Source: Pseudomonadales bacterium
Lineage (GTDB): Bacteria > Pseudomonadota > Gammaproteobacteria > Pseudomonadales > JANQMK01
NCBI GenBank assembly: GCA_028280085.1
Contig: JANQMK010000258.1
Span: 1 to 34,399, forward strand
Direction of reading: 5' to 3'
Length of the DNA: 34,399 nucleotides
A program made the position numbers and the translations under genes. This document shows, in pieces, positions 29,036 to 34,399 of this stretch (the first letter of the stretch is position 1; each line of letters starts with the position of its first letter). The notes under the pieces were generated by a model. That model was not told where the DNA came from. It saw only the letters and a list, made by a program, of their open reading frames with translations, and did not search any database.

Positions 29036-29524
29036 GTGATCGATTCAGATGGTTTTCGTCCCAATGTAGGCATTATGTTAGCCAATAATGATGGCCAAGT
29101 CCTGTGGGCAAAACGTATCGGGCAAGATGCTTGGCAGTTTCCGCAAGGCGGTATTAGGGAAAAAGAAACACCTGAAGAAGCCCTTTATCGCGAACTCTAT
29201 GAAGAAGTAGGATTGGATGAATCTCATGTTCAGTTAATGGGGTGTACTAGAGGATGGTTGCGCTATCGCTTGCCTAAGCGTTTGGTGCGCAAAGACACGG
29301 ATCCGGTTTGTGTAGGACAGAAACAAAAGTGGTTTTTACTCCGTATGTTGGCATCTGATCAAGCGGTTAGGTTTGATAGCTCACCTGAACCCGAATTTGA
29401 TTATTGGCGCTGGGTGAGTTACTGGTATCCTCTCGGTCAGGTGGTGTCGTTTAAGCGTGAAGTTTACCGCAGAGCCATGAAAGAGCTGTCGTTAGAAATA
29501 CAGAAGTTTGTTAATATCAAGTAA
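29036..29524 (+). CDS. rppH: RNA pyrophosphohydrolase
   Basis: GTG start; Nudix box [39 protein letters not shown]-terminus. Confidence 0.96.
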   Translation: MIDSDGFRPNVGIMLANNDGQVLWAKRIGQDAWQFPQGGIREKETPEEALYRELYEEVGLDESHVQLMGCTRGWLRYRLPKRLVRKDTDPVCVGQKQKWFLLRMLASDQAVRFDSSPEPEFDYWRWVSYWYPLGQVVSFKREVYRRAMKELSLEIQKFVNIK

Positions 29525-29696
29525 CTATTATTTATTACTCTTAGTCACTACCTTTAATGAGATGTAGTATTATTGTTTGTACTATAAGCAAATGAGTAAG
29601 AAATTAACGCTTATACTTATAATAATGACAAGTGATAGCGGCAGGTGGTTGACACAAATAAATTGGCCAAAAACTAAAGATAACGAACGGTTGTGA

Positions 29697-31970
29697 ATGA
29701 AGATGCTTAACTCCCTGAGGAGCATAGTACAGGAGGTTAATAGCGCCAAGGATCTTAATGGGGCCTTGGGTATCATTGTTAAACGTGTACGTGAGGCAAT
29801 GAATACTGACGTGTGTTCCGTTTATCTGCTGGATCCGTTAACCGAACGTTATGTGTTTATGGCCACAGAAGGGCTAAAACAAGATGCTATCAAGAAGGTC
29901 AGCCTCTCATTATCTGAAGGATTAGTGGGGCTAGTCGCAAGCCGCGAAGAGCCGATCAATCTTGAAGACGCACAAAACCATCCTCGCTTTGTTTACTTTC
30001 CGCTGACCGGCGAAGAGCGATTTAATTCCTTTCTTGGTGTACCCATTATTCATCAGCGCAAAGTATTAGGCGTTTTGATTGTTCAACAAAAAGAACAACG
30101 TAAGTTCGATGAGGGCGAAGAGGCATTTTTGGTAACTATGTCTGCTCAGCTCGCTGGGGTAATTGCCCATGCTGAAGCTACCGGCGGCTTGGATTCAATG
30201 GACGTAGAAGCGCGCAAACGTGAAATGGTATTTAAGGGAGTAGTGGGATGTCAGGGGATTGCCATTGGCGATGTTGTTGTTATGTCACCCAAGGCCGATT
30301 TGAGCGTAGTACCCAATCAGCCTTGCGATGATATTGTTGAAGAACTAAAGTTTTTTCGTTCCTGTATTCAGGCCGTGCGCGAGGATATTGAGAGTTTAGG
30401 CAAAAAACTTGCGTCCCATTTGAATCAAGAAGAGCGTGCGCTATTTGACGTATATCTACGCATGTTAGATGACGGTGCTATAGGCGGTGAAGTCGAAACT
30501 TTAATAAAAAAAGGCGTTAATGCACAAGGTGCCCTCAGTGAGGTCATACTCTCCCATGTTGAAACCTTTAGTATGATGGATGACGAGTACTTGCGTGAGC
30601 GCGCAGCCGATGTTAAAGATCTTGGGCTCAGGGTGTTGGCATATTTGCAAGAGTCAGAATGTAGTGAACTAGACTACCCTGACAATACCATCTTGGTTGG
30701 TGAAGAGCTAACAGCCTCTATGTTAGGTGAGGTACCTAAAGATAAACTCGTAGGTATTATCTCCGTACAAGGGTCGAGTAATTCTCATGTCGCTATTTTA
30801 GCGCGTGCGATGGACATTCCTACGGTTATGGGGGCTGTGGACTTGCCTTACAAACAAATGGGCAAGCTAAATGTAGTTATTGATGGTTACAATGGCGTTG
30901 TATACTCAGCCCCTTCTGCTGAAAGGCTCAAACACTATCAGCGTATTTATCATGAAGATAAACAGCTGATTGAAGGCTTAGATGCGCTAACCGATAAACC
31001 TTGTGTTACGCCAGACAATCATAATGTCGCACTGTGGGTAAATACTGGTTTAATGGCTGATGTCTTCCGGTCTCTTGATCGAGGCGCTGAGGGTGTGGGT
31101 TTATTCCGCACTGAGATCCCTTTTTTATTGCGAGAACGTTTTCCTAGCGAAGAAGAGCAACGTATTATCTATCGTGAACAGTTAGAAGCGTTTGCGCCGA
31201 TGGTGGTGACCATGCGTACCTTGGATGTAGGGGGTGACAAGTCACTGCCTTACTTCCCTATTGAAGAAGACAATCCGTTTCTTGGGTGGCGCGGCATAAG
31301 AGTGACTTTAGATCATCCGGAAATATTTCTCGTTCAGGTAAGAGCGATGCTAAAGGCGAGTGAAGGTTTAGATAACTTGCGCATTATGTTACCGATGGTT
31401 TGTAATATGTCTGAGTTAGAAAGCGCGTTATATTTGATTCATCGTGCTCATACTGAGATTGAAGAAGAGGGATTTAATGTTAATTTGCCGCCATTGGGTG
31501 TAATGATTGAAGTGCCTGCTGCTGTTTATCAAGCAAAGAGTATTGCTCAACGCGTTGATTTTTTGTCGGTGGGTAGTAATGACTTGACACAGTATTTGCT
31601 AGCAGTTGATCGCAATAATTCTCGTGTTGCCGATCTATATCATTCGTTCCATCCAGCGGTTTTACAAGCTTTACAGAAAGTGGTGGATGCTGCTCATGAG
31701 GTGGGTAAGCCAGTCAGCATATGTGGAGAGTTGGCAGGAGATCCTGGCGCTGCGCTATTGTTAATGGCCATGGGTTTTGACATATTGTCTATGAGTGCAA
31801 CGAATTTACCCAAAGTCAAATCAGTTATCCGCAAGATTACCTTAGATAAGTCGAAACAGGTTCTCGCCGAGGTTATGCAGATGGACGATGCCCATGTGAT
31901 TATGAGTCACATTGAATTGCTACTTGAGCAAGAGGGTATTTCTCGAGTGTTTCGCCCTGCGGCGGTTTAA
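29697..31970 (+). CDS. ptsP: Phosphoenolpyruvate-protein phosphotransferase, nitrogen PTS EI-Ntr (GAF + EI)
   Basis: 757 aa; N-terminal GAF domain, phospho-His region GSSNSHVAILARAMDIPTVMG, GAEGVGLFRTEIPF, SVGSNDLTQYLLAVDRNN. Confidence 0.96.
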   Translation: MKMLNSLRSIVQEVNSAKDLNGALGIIVKRVREAMNTDVCSVYLLDPLTERYVFMATEGLKQDAIKKVSLSLSEGLVGLVASREEPINLEDAQNHPRFVYFPLTGEERFNSFLGVPIIHQRKVLGVLIVQQKEQRKFDEGEEAFLVTMSAQLAGVIAHAEATGGLDSMDVEARKREMVFKGVVGCQGIAIGDVVVMSPKADLSVVPNQPCDDIVEELKFFRSCIQAVREDIESLGKKLASHLNQEERALFDVYLRMLDDGAIGGEVETLIKKGVNAQGALSEVILSHVETFSMMDDEYLRERAADVKDLGLRVLAYLQESECSELDYPDNTILVGEELTASMLGEVPKDKLVGIISVQGSSNSHVAILARAMDIPTVMGAVDLPYKQMGKLNVVIDGYNGVVYSAPSAERLKHYQRIYHEDKQLIEGLDALTDKPCVTPDNHNVALWVNTGLMADVFRSLDRGAEGVGLFRTEIPFLLRERFPSEEEQRIIYREQLEAFAPMVVTMRTLDVGGDKSLPYFPIEEDNPFLGWRGIRVTLDHPEIFLVQVRAMLKASEGLDNLRIMLPMVCNMSELESALYLIHRAHTEIEEEGFNVNLPPLGVMIEVPAAVYQAKSIAQRVDFLSVGSNDLTQYLLAVDRNNSRVADLYHSFHPAVLQALQKVVDAAHEVGKPVSICGELAGDPGAALLLMAMGFDILSMSATNLPKVKSVIRKITLDKSKQVLAEVMQMDDAHVIMSHIELLLEQEGISRVFRPAAV

Positions 31971-32035
31971 TTAGGTGATTGACGGAGTCTGCATAAGCGA
32001 CGATTTTTCGTGTTTAGGTTTAGTTATTGGCTAGA

Positions 32036-32812
32036 CTAGCCGTCTAGTTTGGGCGCAATGGTAATGTCAAATTGTAGGGCAGCGGGCAGTGGTTGTCCTT
32101 TTTCTACGGTTAATTCTGAAAAACTGATATGGCCATCATCTGAATATATTAGCGACGTACAGGCGCGTGTACCATAATGCTCGCTGCGAATGAAAATGGG
32201 GCTAAGCATACGTTCTAGTTCAATATCGATGTGAGTATTAGGCAGTCTTTTATCGTCAGGCCGCCATTCGTCTTGCAATAGTTGTTGCAGTTGTCGGTGG
32301 TTAGGCGAGCGTAATTGTCTTGCCAGTAGCTTTTTGCCTTTCTCCACTTTTGGCCAAGGCGAGTTGATCAGATGGTTGCTCAGGCCATATAACCCAGGCG
32401 ATAACGTTAAGCATGGCATATCTGCTCGATTGGATAAGTAGACTAAGTTATCTAAATCGCCAACCAAGAGGCTAAAGCCCGCATATTGTTGTGACTGCGC
32501 TAATAGGCTCCTGGCGAAGGTCTGCGGAGAATCAGTTGAGGTTAAAAAATCAAGGGTGAGTTTGCCGCGGGAGATGCTATTGAGTTGTTGGCTACTGCCA
32601 TCACGGAAATTAGTAACAGCGGCGAATCTCCCTGCCCTAGTGACACCTAACCAAGTTCCATTAGCTTGTAGATCCCTGCCTGCTAACAGGTCGGAGTGTT
32701 CCGGCCAGAATTCAGCCGGTCGCGTTGGGCGACTGTAGAATTCATCGCGGTTAGCAGCCAGTACCAAAGGATAGCCTTGCTCCATTTTATACGCGAACAG
32801 GATAAGACACAT
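32036..32812 (-). CDS. NRDE / TANGO2 family protein
   Basis: MCLILFAYKMEQGYPLVLAANRDEFYSRPTRPAEFWPEHSDLLAGRDLQANGTWLGVT; diagnostic NRDE motif. Confidence 0.92.
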   Translation of the reverse strand: MCLILFAYKMEQGYPLVLAANRDEFYSRPTRPAEFWPEHSDLLAGRDLQANGTWLGVTRAGRFAAVTNFRDGSSQQLNSISRGKLTLDFLTSTDSPQTFARSLLAQSQQYAGFSLLVGDLDNLVYLSNRADMPCLTLSPGLYGLSNHLINSPWPKVEKGKKLLARQLRSPNHRQLQQLLQDEWRPDDKRLPNTHIDIELERMLSPIFIRSEHYGTRACTSLIYSDDGHISFSELTVEKGQPLPAALQFDITIAPKLDG

Positions 32813-32960
32813 AATCTTTTCACCATGTCATTTTAATTGAAATAGGCTAGTCTGGCACAAACATCAAACAATAACATGATCTAGTAAGATATTTTCAGGT
32901 CATTTATAGCTGTGAAATGGTAGGATACGCCTTTTTATAACGCCTGATAGGAAAATAACT

Positions 32961-33752
32961 TTGCTCCTAGCTACTTATTTGCTAATTGGCGCTATTGCAG
33001 GATTGTTGGCAGGATTGTTTGGGGTTGGCGGTGGTATCGTTATTGTTCCAGTGCTGCTGATTAGTTTTGACTGGCAGCAGTTCCCTGTGGAAGTATTGTC
33101 CCATATGGCGATCGGTACTTCGTTGGGTGCCATTATTGTTACTTCGATAAGTTCAATTATTGCTCATCAAAGAAAACAGGCAATTGATTGGCCTTTGTTT
33201 TGGCGATTAGCTCCCGCTGTTTGTATTGGAGTATTTTTGGGTGTTAATACAGCTGAGGCATTGAGTAGTGTGTTATTGCGACGCGCCTTCGCTGTATTCG
33301 CCGTGTTAGTAGGTATTCAGATGTTAGCAGGTGTGATGCCTGCGGCCCATCGTGCACTACCTGGTCGTTACGGTCTGAGTGTGGTTGGGACTGTGATTGG
33401 CTGGTTTTCGGCGTTATTTGGCGTTGGAGGTGGTTCTTTGTCAGTGCCTTATATGAGCTGGTGCAATGTACCCATGCAAAGAGCTGTTGCAACTTCCGCG
33501 GCAGTTGGTTTACCTATCGCTATTGTTGGAGCAGTGACCAATATCGGCGTGGGTTGGGATAGACCAGGGCTGCCTGAATGGAGCCTCGGGTTTATCTATT
33601 TACCCGCTCTTTGTGGCATTGTGATTAGCAGTGCCATCTTTGCGCGTTTTGGGGCAAAATTAGCGCATAGCTTGCCATCAGATCGATTAAAACAATGTTT
33701 TGGTTTGCTTTTGGTAGCGGTTGGTGCCCATTTACTTATTAGTCAGTTTTAA
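32961..33752 (+). CDS. TSUP-family (TauE/SafE-like) sulfite exporter/permease
   Basis: GAIAGLLAGLFGVGGGIVIVPVLL and second half GWFSALFGVGGGSLSVPYMSW, the duplicated TSUP signature. Confidence 0.92.
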   Translation: MLLATYLLIGAIAGLLAGLFGVGGGIVIVPVLLISFDWQQFPVEVLSHMAIGTSLGAIIVTSISSIIAHQRKQAIDWPLFWRLAPAVCIGVFLGVNTAEALSSVLLRRAFAVFAVLVGIQMLAGVMPAAHRALPGRYGLSVVGTVIGWFSALFGVGGGSLSVPYMSWCNVPMQRAVATSAAVGLPIAIVGAVTNIGVGWDRPGLPEWSLGFIYLPALCGIVISSAIFARFGAKLAHSLPSDRLKQCFGLLLVAVGAHLLISQF

Positions 33753-33790
33753 CTATATCAATTCTACCGCTTAGCAAAAATGAGGTATAC

Positions 33791-34399
33791 ATGCTTACTT
33801 ATCCCCAGATTGACCCGGTTGCGATTAGCCTTGGACCGCTTAAGGTGCACTGGTATGGCATAGCCTATGTTGTGGGTTTCGCACTAGCCTATTTTATTGG
33901 CTGTGCTCGAGCACGCAAAGCCGCCTCTCCCGTTAAAGAAGAACAAGTAGAAGAGTTAGTTCTATATGTTGCTATTGGCCTATTGCTAGGCGCTCGGGCT
34001 GGCTACGTATTATTTTATAACTTTGATAAGTTCCTGGCAGACCCTTTGTGGTTATTTGCTGTATGGCAAGGTGGGATGTCATTTCACGGCGGATTTATTG
34101 GCGGATTTATTTCCCTGCTTATATACAGCAAGAAAAACAATATTCCACTGTTTAGATTGACGGATTTTATTACTCCTCTAGTGCCGTTAGGCATCGGTTG
34201 TGGACGGCTTGGTAATTTTATTGGGCAAGAGCTTTGGGGGCGGGAAACAACGGTACCTTGGGGTATGGTTTTTCCCGCTGATCCACAACAATTGGTGCGC
34301 CACCCTTCGCAGTTATATGAAGCGTTTTTGGAAGGCCTAGTATTATTTTTTATTCTGTTTTTCTATTCAAGCAAACCACGTCCCACGCTGTCGGTCATG
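33791..34399 (+). CDS. lgt: Prolipoprotein diacylglyceryl transferase, truncated by window end
   Basis: MLTYPQIDPVAISLGPLKVHWYGIAYVVGF..., GARAGYVLFYN, WQGGMSFHGGFIGG, GCGRLGNFIGQELWGR; no stop before 34399. Confidence 0.96.
   Translation, partial: MLTYPQIDPVAISLGPLKVHWYGIAYVVGFALAYFIGCARARKAASPVKEEQVEELVLYVAIGLLLGARAGYVLFYNFDKFLADPLWLFAVWQGGMSFHGGFIGGFISLLIYSKKNNIPLFRLTDFITPLVPLGIGCGRLGNFIGQELWGRETTVPWGMVFPADPQQLVRHPSQLYEAFLEGLVLFFILFFYSSKPRPTLSVM

Noticed and set aside
1-34399. Mobile elements, CRISPR arrays, tRNA/rRNA genes, toxin-antitoxin or phage-defence loci
   Set aside because: No transposase/integrase ORFs, no regularly spaced repeats, no recognisable tRNA/rRNA or defence-gene sequences found.

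Overview
This looks like a gammaproteobacterial chromosomal window, almost entirely housekeeping, with synteny resembling Pseudomonas/Cellvibrionales-type genomes. Left to right: a methionine-cycle block on the minus strand (ahcY truncated by the window edge, metK, and an ArsR-methyltransferase fusion resembling SahR), divergent from a central-carbon block (tkt, epd, pgk, fba). Next come an alpha/beta hydrolase, a GlcD-type FAD oxidoreductase, a FAH-family protein, a small heat-shock protein, a tandem pair of leucine-rich-repeat lipoproteins, rpiA and ilvA. The following block is 5-formyl-THF cyclo-ligase, 6S RNA, zapA, a ZapB-like coiled coil, ygfB, pepP, ubiH, ubiI and gcvH. The right end has an RlmI-like methyltransferase, a HAD phosphatase, rppH, ptsP, an NRDE/TANGO2-family protein, a TSUP permease and lgt (truncated). 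I found no phage, CRISPR, transposase, tRNA or rRNA. I do not see a convincing new multi-gene system. The items most worth a second look are non-coding or duplicative: (i) a ROSE-like RNA thermometer whose stem sequesters the hsp20 Shine-Dalgarno sequence; (ii) overlapping SahR-like operator dyads that also show the ORF-track start of the ArsR gene is too long; (iii) a diverged ~45-bp intergenic element present upstream of both the zapB-like gene and ubiH; (iv) a recent-looking tandem duplication of an LRR lipoprotein with a one-repeat (63 bp) length difference; (v) an orphan gcvH followed by a perfect 50-bp palindrome. All calls are by eye; no searches or folding programs were run.
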